DNA of 64,000 nt from Sipunculus nudus (GCA_026874595.1 CM049317.1:64434118-64498117), one strand, 5' to 3'. Counted from the first letter of the stretch, positions 45,441-59,006 are shown. A program made the numbers and translations. Notes: generated from the sequence alone by a model not told the origin.

Positions 45441-47935
45441 TTTTTTAGTGCTATGTCAGGGTTTTCTAGGAAATACTTGGAAATACCTGGATAGTTAGTT
45501 CATGCTTCCAGGTCAGGGAAATGCTGTCTCACTCTTTGCTGGAAAACATCACCCTGGGCAGTACCAGTCGGTCATGTTAATGGGGAAATAGATAAAACAA
45601 ATTGGGTATGAGTGCTAAATAAACCATAAGAAATTCAACCAGTTGATTGCGGTTTTATTTGTTTTAATATTTAAGGCGTAGGATTAGGAGTCTCAATCAG
45701 TTTGATAAAAATTTGAAAAAATGTATGTTGGTTGACTGCATAAAGTGTAGTCAGTTTGTCAGATCAATATAATTTAAGAGCATTGTTATATCAGTCTGAA
45801 ACTTGGCTAATGAATAATTTTGTACGTCTTCCACAAAGATAAATGAACATAAATGAATATGCTGAAAACTATTCTTGCTCACAGTATGGTTTCCCTGTTT
45901 AAGTACTCAACCTTACTTCCAGGTGCATTTGCTTTCACTTTGCTTGATTTCTCCTTTTGTTTTCAAGTTTGATTAATTAATATATGTGAACTTTCTGGTG
46001 CTGTTACCAAAGTACACTTCACAGCAGCAGAAAGAAATCAAGTGATAAAACAGCCCAGCTGGCAATGTAGATTAAAATCGTACATCACAATTTTACCCAG
46101 CATCCCTGTTTGAAAACAACAACCTACTCCCCTGTCAGTGCTAATGAATTTACAGTTAAGGCAAACTGGTTCCTGGGATCACTAACTGCTTTTTACGTCG
46201 TACATTTTATCACTCCAGTAATTTGATTTCTGCTTACGAATAGTGCTCATTTGATGGATATCAGAACAAGCTGGATATGATGGCTCTGGCTAAAGTTTCA
46301 CACCATTTGGTATAATGAAAACGTATCATTTCACGGGAAACATTCCACCCACCTGAATAATAAAATTTTGCATCACTTTAAGAACCTTGTACAGGCTGAA
46401 TTTTCTTTATCGTTGCATGAGATCAGTGGCACACTTCACATATTATTTCTTCCTGGCATGTATATTGAATAAGACCAGGGTGCATTGTGGGATATCAGTG
46501 TCAAAGATCCTGGGCTTAAGATCATATTTACTGCACAGCGATGCTCTGAAACTATATGCATGGAAAGTTAAGGATTTAATATACAACCACTTTCTTTATT
46601 GTTGTTATTAAGGATTTTTTTCAGTCTTACTTGTGAGATAAGAACATTTAGAGGCTGCTGTTGGGTTGTTCATATTGTGCCTGGCAGCATAGGGCAAATT
46701 TATGATACATAAAAATGTGAAGCAAAGTATACAGTCTTCCTGCCTGCTGGGCCACGGAAATGAGGAAATCTCAAGTTTTATGTCTCAGAGAACATCAGAA
46801 TTTTCCTGAACTGGCTATCTTCCCATGTGATGTGTGATTATATGGGAGCAGTATGACAGTGCTTCAACACACATGCATATTTGCATTGTAAACAGTGCTT
46901 CAACACACATGCATATTTGTGTTGTAATTAAAACTTGGCTAAAATCAAGTATTAACATACATATAAAAAATAAGACCAGTATCTGCCCCCGAAAAAAGCC
47001 AGTAAAAAACAGTAAAATTTAGTAAGAATTTAACCAAAAAAATATTTATTATTCCAAAAGATATAAGTCCATGAAGCTTAGCTTGATTTAGAATGGGGAT
47101 GGAATTGAGAATCAAAAACATTAAGTATTTATATTAATACTATGTTTACATACTAAGTTGTGCTGCCTTCGAAAGAAGTGACATTTTGATAAAATGCAGC
47201 TTTATGCAGAGGAAGTTAAAATTCTAAATTAGGAATGTTAACACTATCTATCGTAATATTAATAGATTCATCCTTATTTGGTTTACAGTATTGAAACAGG
47301 CTGAGGCCCCTGTATTAAAAATTAAAAAAAAAAAATGCTCTCATCAAAGGAACTGACTGAATTGAGTCAGGGCAGCTGATATATATAATCAGGTTTTTAT
47401 GCATAGCCTGCTTGCTAAGCATGAGTGTTACATGGCATGGTATTTTTTAAGTTTCCATTTTCTAATGGTTAATGCATTACCTGGCTGTACATGGGCTTTT
47501 AATTCATACAAGCATGACAACTAAAGCACTGGTGAAATATTGTGAGTTAGCTCTTTGCTGACAGCTGTTGCACAGTTGATATATATAGAGGGTTTTCCGA
47601 AGGTCATATTTGCCCAATATGCCATTTGGCTAAAAAACTTGGTCTACTACTAGCTACAAAAATTCCATCCACTCAGGAATTTGTATCACTCTCTCTCTAA
47701 ACTTATTATTAGATAAGAAACATGATCAGTTCATATAAATTTTGTTGGTATCATACATACATGTATGTATATTTGACTCATGATGCAATGTACTAATATA
47801 TATCTATGTTTAAACAAATATTTACTCCAGTGCAACCATATCAAACACCTCATCCCCCCCCCCCCCCCATGAAACAGGGTTGTAATCTTTAAAACTGATC
47901 TTTGCGTTCTTGTGAAAACAGCTTCTCTACACCAT

Positions 47936-47936
<1 letters not shown>
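45441..47936. other. Intronic or intergenic DNA, no feature seen
   Basis: No gene recognised. A short direct duplication, GTGCTTCAACACACATGCAT, occurs at about 46859 and 46893. A poly-C run lies at 47855-47868. Confidence 0.55.

Positions 47937-47937
<1 letters not shown>

Positions 47938-47979
<42 letters not shown>
47938..47979. repeat. (CA)n microsatellite
   Basis: About 20 CA dinucleotides; the antisense frame reading poly-CV is not a gene. Confidence 0.95.
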
Positions 47980-47983
<4 letters not shown>

Positions 47984-48084
47984 TAACAGATCAGGGCACA
48001 GAGAGTGACTTCTTTGGTAATATTCCACAGAATCTACCTGTAGATCATTTATTTGTTTATAAACATTCACACACACGTATTATA

Positions 48085-48292
48085 CAGAAGCGGATCCAGG
48101 GGGGTACAGGAGGTCTTGATCCCCCCTTTACCCCCAAGCAATTATTTTTAAAGGGTTTTAGACAAAATTTTATGGCCTGGACCCCCCTCCCCCCCCCCCC
48201 CCCTTTTCCGCCTGAAGACCTTTTTTTTAAGGATTTTCATTAGCCCTCCTGGGTTGGACCCCCCCCTTTTCTAAATCCTGGATCTGCCCCTG
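48085..48292. mobile_element. 208-bp MITE with CAG...CTG ends and TTATA duplication
   Basis: CAGAAGCGGATCCAGG at 48085 pairs with CCTGGATCTGCCCCTG ending at 48292. The flanks TTATA on both sides form a perfect 5-base duplication. C-rich interior runs and the GGATCC words tie it to the element at 4736. No coding capacity. Confidence 0.76.
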
Positions 48293-48819
48293 TTATAAAG
48301 ATCATGCAAAGATGACCAGTTGAATCCAAGTTATTGTTGCGGTGAGTTGTATTGATTTATTTAAGGACACAATAAACCTATGAACCTGGTGCCTTCAGTC
48401 AGTGGCGGCCCCATATATGAGCTGTATACAATATTTATATGCTACCTGTAAGCTGTTGCTGCAGTGTTGAGCAAGCAATTCAGCCTGTGTCTAAAAGGGC
48501 TTAGGTTGAATGTTTGTATCACATAAGGTCATGCTGGTGTTAAACAACAAGCAGATTTTGACCAGAGGGGCTTAATGGAAACAATTTAATGCCAATTTAT
48601 CATGAAAGCCATCCAAATATGGTCAGCCTAATGTGTCAAGCTAGGCAGAACAATCAGAAAGTTAATAGTGACAAGCCTACAGATCTATTGATTTAAATAG
48701 GCAGGTTTCGTGCTTTGTGCTACTCTAATGTTTGCGGACCTGGTGTCTTAATGACAGTAAGGCCATTGTATCACAGATGGTTTAAGCGTTAAATCCGGGT
48801 CAGATAATAAATCCATATT

Positions 48820-48841
48820 TTGTGTGTGTGTGTGTGTGTGT
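48820..48841. repeat. (TG)n microsatellite
   Basis: Eleven TG dinucleotides. Confidence 0.9.
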
Positions 48842-49040
48842 CTAAGGGGAAGGAAATTTGGCAAATGACATTTTTGTTTTTAATAAAAAGGCGAGAAAGG
48901 TCAGTGGCCTGTTGTGGCAATTTTGTTTTTAATATTGGAGGCTTAAGATTCCCTAATGGAAAGACGTATAGGCTATCACTGAGTCATCTGGATTCTGGGA
49001 ATCACAGACCTGAGGTCAAGGACTCTCAAAAAGGCATTAC

Positions 49041-49159
49041 CTGACTCTGTGGTTCCAACAGAAATTTCACCATTTTGGCGTGAGCCACTTCACCAAGAGC
49101 TGTTTCCCGGAGTATGGCACACATTTCTCTCATAAGGCCACGTGGAACCAACCCCAGGT
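49041..49159 (-). CDS. Possible internal exon of an unidentified minus-strand gene
   Basis: Minus-strand acceptor CTGGCCCTGTAG and donor CAG/GTAATG enclose 119 bases with one open frame that reads LGLVPRGLMREMCAILRETA, then LGEVAHAKMVKFLLEP and QSQ. The predicted peptide looks like two amphipathic helices, as in HEAT- or ARM-type repeats, but I cannot match it to a named protein. No neighbouring exon was found. The opposite strand also has a stop-free stretch here, so chance or an exon remnant carried by a repeat is possible. Confidence 0.27.
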
Positions 49160-49179
49160 CTACAGGGCCAGAGGTAGCA

Positions 49180-52100
49180 TATGCCCCCCAAAAAATCACT
49201 AATGAGTTGAAAGTTATATTCACACAAATAAAATAATATTTTTTAATGTATGTTAATATACATGAATATGACAAAACTTTAAAATTATACTCTGATATTT
49301 TCTGTGGTCTTTTGGGTTTACATAATTCCCTTAAACACTTAATAAAAAAACTGTAGTCTTGTTAGACACATCATTCTTTTTGAGAAAAGTCTTTAGTCTG
49401 CACAAACTGAACTGACATAAGGTGAATGAGTTGTTTCAGGTCACATCCCTGCCTATTTCTGCTCAACTTGAGTCGAACTTGGGATTTAAATTCAGTTTCT
49501 TAATTTCTGGGTTACATCTTAATCTCATTTCCCTGTCAATGTACAGTGTCATTAGTCAAATCCACTTTCAGAAAAAATGTACCTACTCTATTTAAAAAAA
49601 AAGTTCACAATGTCAGAGCCTCTAGCTTTATAACAGCATATGACCTTTTGTGTCTCTTCTTTATGGGGTATAAACCCTTGATGGCGAAGGTGTCTGGGCT
49701 TACCTAATTTCCTTCTCACATATTTCACCACTTTACTTCCTTAAGTTAAGAAGATTGCATCTCTGGATAATAGTTCTAATTTATAATGCAAATGAAGCTT
49801 CTTTTGCTGACAGCTAAAATTGCTTGTAAAAAATGTATATATTTGAACATGGGTTTGACAGTGTCTGTTTAGAGTATTATATATTTAAGAGTATTAAATA
49901 TTAAAGGATACATGGAAAAGTAATAAGCAGCTACTAATAAAGATCTGGGTTGGCTTATAATAAAACAAATATTTTAATTCTTCTTTAATGGATCACAAGT
50001 ATCTGTGGAACATTCATACATGTCAGAAGCTATATAAAAGTAGATGCTTCACTAAGTAACAGCAAATCCGTAAGATTTAAGTATACTCAGATTTTATATT
50101 TTATGAACTCAGTTTATTGGTTTAGTATAAAGAATAAAGGCATAAATTGTGTTTTTTATTATTATAAATAAGGTTCCACATAGGTTTATCACCAAAAGGC
50201 AGTGATACAAGACCCAGAATTGTCTGCAAGCACTTATCGGAACGCTAAAAAAGTATGTATGTGTAAGATATAAGAGTCATAACAAATCAGCCTGGCCTGT
50301 TGTGCTCAGAAAAGATACTGTTACTCCATCCTCCAAAGGCTTTTAGGATCGAAAGGTTGTGAAAGGATAGAATTCATCTTAATCAGGACCAGTTCTATAA
50401 AGAACTTACACATGCGGCAAAGTGTCTCTGCTCAGTCCCATAAACTGCGTAGCCTATGGATTTTATTGTGTAAATATATCTAGCGCATTATGCGGACCGT
50501 CTAGTCATATCAGGCCTTACACGATTGGATTTGAGTGTTAACATGTATGGTGATGTCCACTAAATATTGTTATCAGTTAGAAAACAGAGATCTACGGCGG
50601 ACACTCTTTCCCATGCTCTGACGTTGTTATTGTGTGCATGAACCCGATATGCTCAATTAACAAACCGCCCCAGCTACGTGATAAAGACTCAAACTGCTGC
50701 ACTGCCAGGCACATTACTGCTACTTTACTGTCGTTTATCATGGACCGGATTATGACATCTTTTTATTATTGGTCTGTTCAGTATAGTCCTGTCAGTGTTC
50801 TCTGATTCATCTAACATACAAAGCTAAGCAGCCAACCTTGTAACAGTTAAAAATTATACCCAGCTGCATAGTCCTATGGCTTTTACGGTGTCTTCATCTC
50901 AGGTCTAACTTTCAGTTGTTTTATGTAATGGGTAGGGTTTTGCTGGATTTCATCATTGTTTCATTCTCTGTGTGCTAGTACAGATAAGGTTACATGCTAT
51001 CACTTAGGTTGTCTGCTGAAAAGATATAATAATTATTATAACTTAGAAGTCACCCAGGATGAGTGATGTAACAGAGAGCTGACCGTCATAAAAAGCAAAA
51101 TATTCGATCCGAACTCTGAATGAATTGTATTGCTGGACTACAAAGCAACTGAAACAGTGTTGCACTGTAATGCATTATTAACTGAGTTGACTCTTTTCCG
51201 ATTCCCATTGTCGTCCTGCTAGGAGTGTTGAAACAACGTGTCTTCTATTTGATCATTGCTTTCATCCTCTTTCTTTGGAGAGTGTGTCTTTTCTCATTGT
51301 TTATAAACAGAAAGTAAGACATTACTGTTGTGGCATTGCTCAGGAATAAATAAATTCAATAGGTTGACCTTGGAATTAACAAGCTGACATTGAGAAATAC
51401 AGCATGATACATCAGTTTGGTGTGTCCAAGGTGAAAGTGTTACTTCAAAGAAAACAGAATTTTATCATCTTGTGTCTGTGGTTTTTGATTCCATTTCTTA
51501 AGTGCCCTTATCTGTGTGACTAAACTTTCAAACAGTAATGTTGTATTTTTCCCTGAGAATGTAACATTTGGGTAATATCTATCCTGAAAGTGGCGGAGTC
51601 CTTGACTGTTGTGCAGGATAGATCTTTCCCAAAGCACCTTTTTAAATCGTTGGCATTTTAAGGGGCAATTTTAGTGTGATCACTACAAATGCATGATTGT
51701 ATAAATCTGCAGACACTTGATCCAAGCATTTTAAAGATATTTGTAAGGCTTACAATGTCGACTTGATAGATAGCAAAAGTATAAAAAAAAAATGACAATC
51801 ATATCTCAAGAAAAAGTATATATGAATATTATAAAATTATGATTATGCCCTGAGTGTGATTCCTTGCCTATAGTTGAAATTTCAGTAAAATCAGACTTTC
51901 CCTCTTGCTGAAACCTTTGCAGGTGGCCTGTGTTCAGAACACAGGATTCAATATATAATGGGACTTGCATCATTAGCTGAGAAGTTTATTTTCAAAGATA
52001 AATAATCAGCGGTTGTTAAGAATGCCTGTTAATCATATTTAGGTTAACATATAAAGCTGAAGGGCTGTTTTACCATATGTGGCAAAGATACTTTTAAATG

Positions 52101-54289
52101 AATTTATATAAGGGGAAAATCTGCATGGTGATGGTGTTGCTATAGCTGGACTTGATGGAAGCATAAATGAGACCGTTTGGAGTTTTGAGGCATGGTTACA
52201 CCAGTTTACAGCCGGGACAGTCTCATTTAGGCCTCAGGCTCTGCTGTTAAAACACCCATTCTCCAAGCAGAAGACCATTCTCCCTGCAGAGTCCCACTCT
52301 CTGTGCAGAGGATCATTCGCAGGACCGATGACTATTCTCCTGGCTGATGCGATGAGTAGCCTCCTTTTGGTTTTATCCCTTGACATTGCTACCCCTCGCA
52401 CATTTGATGGAGATGTTCGCCGCATGCGTGAATCAGTAGTATTAACCTTACACAAGCTGTGTTACGTTGGCGATTCCTTTTTGTGGGTGCCGTTAAAAGG
52501 ATTGCTTGTCATTGGTCCATTGAGGTGTTTCCTGCCATTTAAGGGAGCATGGCTATTTCCTTTTTTTTTCACCAGATGCTTTGTTTTTCTTCTCCAACTT
52601 TCCTTTCAGTATACAGTTTAAAAGGATAGTTTGTTTCAGCTGGAGGTGTAATTATAAATTGCTTTTGAAAATAAATTGAAGCGCAATGGGGCCAGCAATA
52701 TCACATTATTGGTGGGGGAGGTTTCTTTCTCTTTTTGTCTGTCATTTATAAGGAATTGTTACTTGAAGGACACTTGCAATGCTTGTATTTGATTACAATT
52801 ATAAATGTGTTTATGATACTTCTTTCAGTTATGAAATATTTCTTTCTGTGATTTTAACTTGAAGATATTGTTAAAAGAAGAACTATAAAACCTTAATAAA
52901 ATTGCATATTATTCATTTGTTTTACAATATGAATTATTTACCAGCAAATATAGTTTAGATGAAGCCTATTTGCATGCTTTCAGCAAATGATCAACAAGTT
53001 GTCAATGTATTCCATAAACTTGTGTTTCTGAGAGCGCTTCTATTCTGTGCATTAGAGAAAGAAAATATTTCTGGTGAAAGCAATAACATGTATGGAATGA
53101 CATCACAAAATGCTTCCATACATCTTGCTTAGTAAGGACTTTCTCATTCCTTTAGAGTCAAAGATCAAGATACTGCTTTACTTCAGCATTTTCTCAGAAG
53201 ACTCTTGACAAGTCCCTTGTGACACATTGTGTTTCAGAATATGTACCTTCACAGTGTTTTACTATTATATGTAAAACACTCACCATCAAAGACACATGAG
53301 GATAGGAGTTCCATGGTTAGAACCTAATGGTTTCAGAACATTGGCTATTTTCTATGACATTTTAAAATGACAGCTTACTTTGAAAATTATTGCCACAGAA
53401 ATCCAAAATATTACTCCAAGTCTTTTATTTTTTTTCTCTTTACCACTGAGTGCTACCCATAAAAGGACACTATGCATTGCTGTATCCATCAATCATTTTT
53501 AAATTGAAACTTGTATTAATATTTTAGTTTAAAATCATTGGTCATTGGTTATTGGTCAAATAAAAGATAACTTGATAGTAATCTCTTATATTTTATATAT
53601 TTTTTATAGATCTTTTGAAACAAAATCATTTATAAATGTCAGTATATGTCTTTTGAAAACTTGTGTATTTTAAATTATTTCATGTGAAATAAATATTTTC
53701 ATTAAATTAGAATTATTATTAGATTATTTTGAAATATCTACAAACAGATTGGAAAATGTTAATTATCACAGGTGTTTTCAACCTCTTTTCTATGGCACAT
53801 TAAAAAAAATCAGAAGATTAAGGGAGCAGATAGCCCTTAAATACTAAACCTCCCTGTTTTCATTGTTTCCAGGAGGGTTAAAAATATTTGGTATTGAATA
53901 TAGGCTGATCTCTGTAATTCATTTATAATGTGACCTTTAATCTTTGGGTTATCTTCTATAACCAGAAAGTTTCAGGGTCAACCTCTTCAGGTTATTTTGA
54001 TAGTGAAAAATGTACATGTTGAGGCATATTAGCTCTCTTTGACATTTTTCAGTCATTGATGAAGGTAGTCCTCGATCTCTCACAGTATTCGTCTTCCTTA
54101 GGGCTTACTGTAAGAATAACACAGCCCGAGTATGGGGCTAAACCTGTTGTTCAATTAGAATCTAGTGAGATCATATGGCCGGGCAGTTGAGCGATATATT
54201 TCGGGCTACATCGGTACAATTTATGGCTATTTTAAGCTAGGGTTGGGTTAAGAGAATGCTACTGAAGCAAATCTATAGGGTAAAAACTC
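49180..54289. other. Gene-free stretch before the second start exon
   Basis: No supported gene or mobile element. A more GC-balanced island around 52200-52520 has open frames on both strands (97 codons plus, 73 codons minus), but neither looks like a known protein. If the exon at 42478 is real, this is intron. Confidence 0.5.
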
Positions 54290-54684
54290 CCAGAGGTGAA
54301 CTTTTCAATAGGCCAGTTAGACACCGGCGGAAAGATCCCCAGCCTTAGTCCCCGACCTCATGTTCCATCAATATTCTACTCTGGTCTGTGCATGTTCACG
54401 GGGGAAACAGCCAGAGGACGTGTGTGAGAGGAGGATGCACCACCTACATTGACTGAAATGGAACTGCCTGTGTCTGGAGAGGAGACTCCCCGCCCAGCAT
54501 CGATGACATCACACAACGGACTGATCCACAATTAGGGGGTGATCACTGGTAGTAGGTAGGGAGGAAGCAGAACACTGCTTGTGTCTGGCAGTCAGGGGAA
54601 ATTGGATTTGGGATCGGTACAGGTCTGGGACGGACGGAGAGGATTCCTCTGGAACTCGAGGCAAGTTCGTGCTTAGCTGTCTTC
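54290..54684 (+). promoter_or_regulatory. Leader / promoter region of start exon B
   Basis: This is less AT-rich than the flanks, purine-rich (GAGGAGGATG, GGACGGACGGAGAGGATTCC), and free of repeats. It contains a CRE-like GATGACATCACA near 54502 and GATCGGTACAGG near 54613. It runs directly into the start codon at 54685 without an intervening acceptor, so it is probably 5' untranslated sequence of an alternative first exon. The transcription start cannot be placed. Confidence 0.45.
54458..54535 (+). CDS. Upstream ORF (25 codons) in the leader of exon B
   Basis: AAATGG context, frame MELPVSGEETPRPASMTSHN plus GLIHN and TAG, ending 150 bases before the main ATG. An even shorter ORF (5 codons) starts at 54434. 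If the transcript begins upstream of these they would be expected to dampen translation of the main frame. Whether the peptide is conserved is unknown. Confidence 0.3.
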   Translation: MELPVSGEETPRPASMTSHNGLIHN

Positions 54685-54775
54685 ATGGGACCCACGCAGA
54701 GTAACTCAACCATCATGTACTATGACTTTGAATCTGCCAGCATGGCAGAGGATAAACTTGATCCACACGTGTTTG
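54685..54775 (+). CDS. Candidate alternative first coding exon B of the plus-strand gene
   Basis: ATG at 54685 in CTTCATGGG context opens 30 codons plus one base: MGPTQSNSTIMYYDFESASM, then AEDKLDPHVF. It ends at a good donor, G/GTAAGC (54776). The phase is 1, matching the exon at 42478. The second methionine (54715) could serve as an alternative start. The peptide is not recognised. Several regulators use alternative phase-1 first exons ending in G (nuclear factor I is one), but nothing here singles out any family. The downstream exon lies beyond 64000 or was not detected. Confidence 0.55.
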
Positions 54776-55493
54776 GTAAGCCAGGCTTTTATCACTACAG
54801 TAGTGTAGTGTATGTAATTGTCATATAGCAATATTCCTACGAACAAGCCTCGAGCACCTGCACCATGAAAGGTCTTACTTTCAAGACAGTTTAATTTATA
54901 AATTCTAAAAGTTATCTTATAATATTTTATCAATTGAAGCAGTATGATTTCTGAATGTAATCAATCCCAGTTTATGTCATGGTTTGGTTTACCATGTAAT
55001 ACTAAGCATATTTTATGTCATCATTGAGTGCCCGACCTTTCAATATAATTAGTAGAAATACCCTGACTTATGCATTTCATGAGTAATAATGGCTTCATTT
55101 TATAAGTAACATGTCATTGTTAACATACAGAAATAGTTAATTCTAATATAAATAATAGTATATATTATTGAATGCATGTTGAATCCTTATATATTGTAAT
55201 ATAGTTGTATTTGGAAATTTCTTGTATATTCAAAATCAATACCTGAGATATGCTGCATGCTAATTATCAGTTGTTTTAATTAAAATTCTGTCATCCCTAA
55301 GTTCATAACACTCACAAGGATTGTACAAAAAAGGGTGTCTTTGCTAAAGGTCAGATCCTCAAAAAGTTGCCAACTTTGTCATATACTTTCAAGACTATAT
55401 AGTGGTTGCTAAAGTAAGTCTACATTGAAAATATATACACATCTCCAGTTACCTCATGTACACATAACCAATACTTCAGTTTACTATTGGTTT

Positions 55494-55913
55494 CAAGACT
55501 TGACATTAACTTTTCAAAGTACTTGTCGGGAATTAAAACCAAGCTTTTACTTGCCCTACATGAATTTTATTTTGTCTGACAAAAATCTGTGATCAAAGAG
55601 AAAAAAAAACCCATAGAGTGTGTTCAACATGATTATTTTGCAACAATAAATATTAAAGCATTGGTTTTTTAATACTATTTCTCTTTAGCAGTTGTACAAA
55701 TAAATAGACATATTATTTAAGATAGAGAAATTACAATATAATTTCATTTCCTCAAGAAAGAATAACAGATTTGTTAAGGTTGAGGTCTTTGTGGATTTAT
55801 TTATGTTGGACACACCAACCATAAGTTGGAGTCAGGTTATGGTTGCCCTACTATCATTTTCTAGAAATTTTACCTGCCCTGGGCAAGTTGTTAACTGTTA
55901 ATGTAAAGCCCTG
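55494..55913. mobile_element. Worn hAT-like element related to 35574-37208
   Basis: The left end CAAGACTTGACATTAAC and right end GTTAATGTAAAGCCCTG match the ends of the larger element. Both keep ACTTTTC or GGGCAAGT words next to the end. The flanks are GGTTT and GGTTA (4 of 5 agree), consistent with a decayed 5-base duplication. About 420 bases, no coding. Confidence 0.66.
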
Positions 55914-56274
55914 GGTTAAAAAAGTGATGTACTTTATTACTTAAGGTCTTTTGTATCAAGATATAATTGATCCCTCCTATACTTACAGGAGAGGTGTCAT
56001 ATTGGATGGGGCCTGTTCTGATATCTGATGTCTGTTAATTAGAGATAATCTCATGAACCTTTCATAAATATTGGCCAGTAAATGCTAAATGGTCTCGCTG
56101 CACACACTGTATCTTTTGTTTACATCCATGTGTTCATAACATGTTTTGAACAGATTCAACCAGGACATCTGGCAGCAAGTCAGAGCCAGAGTTTTACAAC
56201 TTAAGGGTTTTTGGGACTAGTGACCTTTAAACTTGTGAACATAAACAGTCAACCTACACTGGTCACATGTTTTT

Positions 56275-56530
56275 TTAGCTCAGCTGACAGAAAGTCAACT
56301 GGGATATAGATATGGCACTTCGTCTGTCGTCTGTTCGGGTGTCTGTTAGCAGGACTCAAATCGTAACCTCTGGACCTAGAAAAGTGTACATCCAGAGAGG
56401 AAAAAATATTTCCTTGGAAACCTGAAATTAGGTCAGTGTGACCTGTATCTTTAGAGTTATGGGGCTTCTAAGTACCCCCCAGAATAATTAATTAGTGATA
56501 CAAAAAACCTTCAGTATCTTTTTCAGTTTT
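56275..56530 (+). mobile_element. Truncated copy of the CTCAGCTGAC-ended repeat
   Basis: It begins TTAGCTCAGCTGAC and follows the element at 60771 through AATCGTAACCTCTGGACCTA, TTTCCTTGGAAACC and CTAAGTACCCCCCAGAAT. The right half and right end are missing. Confidence 0.6.
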
Positions 56531-58662
56531 TCAACATTGCCGTGTTTACCAACAGCTTGTGGATATAAACAAGCTGATACATCCTGCACAGTGGTGTTAC
56601 ATGAACTTTTTTGACAGGTATTACCTGGCATTCATCGATCTAGAATTGAGCTAGAAATTACATAAATTCTATAGAGAAAAGGTAGGTCAATAGCTCCATG
56701 GCTTTTAGGAATTCCTCCTTGGCCAAGTCCCAGAGTACCTGCCAGTGGTCAAGTGTTCCCTGACCATGACCTCAGAGGACAGCTGATTAAAATCTGGCAG
56801 TGATAGGAACTGGCCCTTGTTGGACTTTCATTCTGATTCCAGTATTGATTAAGTGAAATATTTTATTTTTCTGCCCAATCAGTTCAGTATTGAGCTTGCT
56901 GAGCCAGTAAAAGGACACAGTGGTGAGTCCCTGGGGTATTGGAAATGACAAACTGTGTGATAAGCACAGCTGGTTTCTCCCAGAGGCACCAGTGGCATAC
57001 CAGTGTGTCTGAACCAGGGGTCACTTGCTGTGGAATAAAGGCTCTTGACAGGAAGGTGTTAAAATGGGAATGTAACTGCACAAGTACAATTTTAAAATAA
57101 TGTGTACCTGATTTTAAACAGGTTTTTGGTAAAGTTTTCTGCTACATAAATTGATGTGTGGTGTTGAATATATGTTGCAGTGCAAGTTCAGTATATTCAT
57201 GACTATGGTAAAATTTCTGTTTGGAAACAGGTCATGCTCAATGACACTTAATAAACATGCACAAACTACTCAATTTACATTTATTAACCAAACCATTTCT
57301 TGTTGCAGCATAGTTCACAGAGAGAAAAAAATTTAATTTAAATAATCTGATTTTTGTAAAATTTCTAACCAAAACTCACAAAAATCACAACATTGAATTT
57401 TTTAAATGATTTAATAATTTATCACAGCAGTTTAATAAGCAAGTCATGCGAAGTCCACTTTTATTACCTTACAATACATTTGTAATGTCAAAAGTTACCG
57501 TAGCTTCGTGACTGGTATTCTTTCACTGATACATTACACTTGTATTTTTTACATTTTTCATCTTTTTTTCCCCCATAAATGCATCATGAACTAACTCAGC
57601 AATGCCAAGAAAGTTGATGAGAGAACATATCCTTTTCTCAACTTTTTAAAGCATAAAATGGGAATTGCAAAAATCAGGATGGGTTATGTTTACATAATGT
57701 TTGCAGTACCTACATGAAGAGCGGAAAAAAAATCACCTAGATTTGGTGACATAATATGTTTTGACAAGGAGTTCTGAGTCAGAGAGTGGGGTTCCTGTCA
57801 GGGCGTCATTTTTATGCACTTATTTTGTGTTGCGTATGGAGAAGATTATATTTCACTGCAGGTAACTCGGTACCTTCCCTCACAGTAATATTCCGGTAAT
57901 CTGAGACCAATAAATTAAGAATAGTGGTGAATTTCCAGAAGTGCCTCCGTGGCGAAGCAATGGAAAGCTTAATAGTCAATATGCCATTTCGCTTTTCATT
58001 GTAAGTAACCCGGGAGTGCTGACCGAAGTGCAGGCCACCTCGCCAGATTCCGTTTCTTTCTGTTAATTATTTTGCACAGGGCTCTGTAATGGACTCTCTT
58101 ACTTCAAAGCGACTCTTGAGTTACAACAGGGGCTTGTAGGGCAGAGAAATGAGATCTACACCTCCAAGGACGGTGGATCATTAATGAAAGGAGAACAGCA
58201 TTGTGCCAGATAAAAATGTAGTTAATTTGCCATATATATTTACCTGTTTAAATTAAAGTTACTTTAATTGGTTTCAGATATTAATGTGTTTGGCATATTA
58301 GGTTGCCATCATAATCAGAATTAGTTTTAGTTTAATTATCCTTGTAATATATCAAGTTTTCTTTGTGCAAAAAAAGCTTTCATGCAACTTGAGCTGGTCT
58401 TAATAATGCGAATGTAAATTATAGCTTACAAAATAGACATTCAGTGAAAGCATTGGATATCAAAGTGACTTTCAGAGTACCTGAACAGTGGATGAATTTT
58501 TATGGAAATAATAGATTTATCTGGATATATCTGTTGTAATACTTGAAAGTACTTGGTGATTACTGTAGGAAGTCTGGTATATGAAAACTAAAATTTTCTT
58601 AAGATTATAATATCACAGAAGTTTCTTCTAGTATAGGCACTGCTGCACAAGCCAGCTCCAGT

Positions 58663-59006
58663 CAGGGTTGGAACCATAAATGATACCAGGGATTATCGTG
58701 ATAACTGATATCTGACATCTGTGACAATTGTATTGTTATCATCCTTGTTATATTGATATCATATGGCCCACAGTTACGGTACACAAACATTACCTTTAAA
58801 AATTATTACTGACATATAATGGCATCACCGGGGTGTCTCTGTGTTGAGAAAATAATTTATTTCTAAGATAACATTTATTGTAAGCAACCACATGAAATAC
58901 AGAAGTTAAAATGAAATAACCTGAAAAACATATGGGTATTGATATGGTGAAAATCATGATTTTTGACACACAAACAGAATCACATTCTCTGAAAACTCAA
59001 ACCCTG
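58663..59006. mobile_element. Possible worn element with CAGGGTT ends
   Basis: CAGGGTTGGAACC at 58663 and CTCAAACCCTG ending at 59006 give short inverted ends. Subterminal ATAACTGATATCTGAC and TATTGTTATCATCC words are present. No target duplication is seen, so the call is tentative. Confidence 0.3.

Noticed and set aside
47902-48243. 113-codon plus-strand frame with TH repeats
   Set aside because: It is built from a (CA)n microsatellite and the adjoining MITE.
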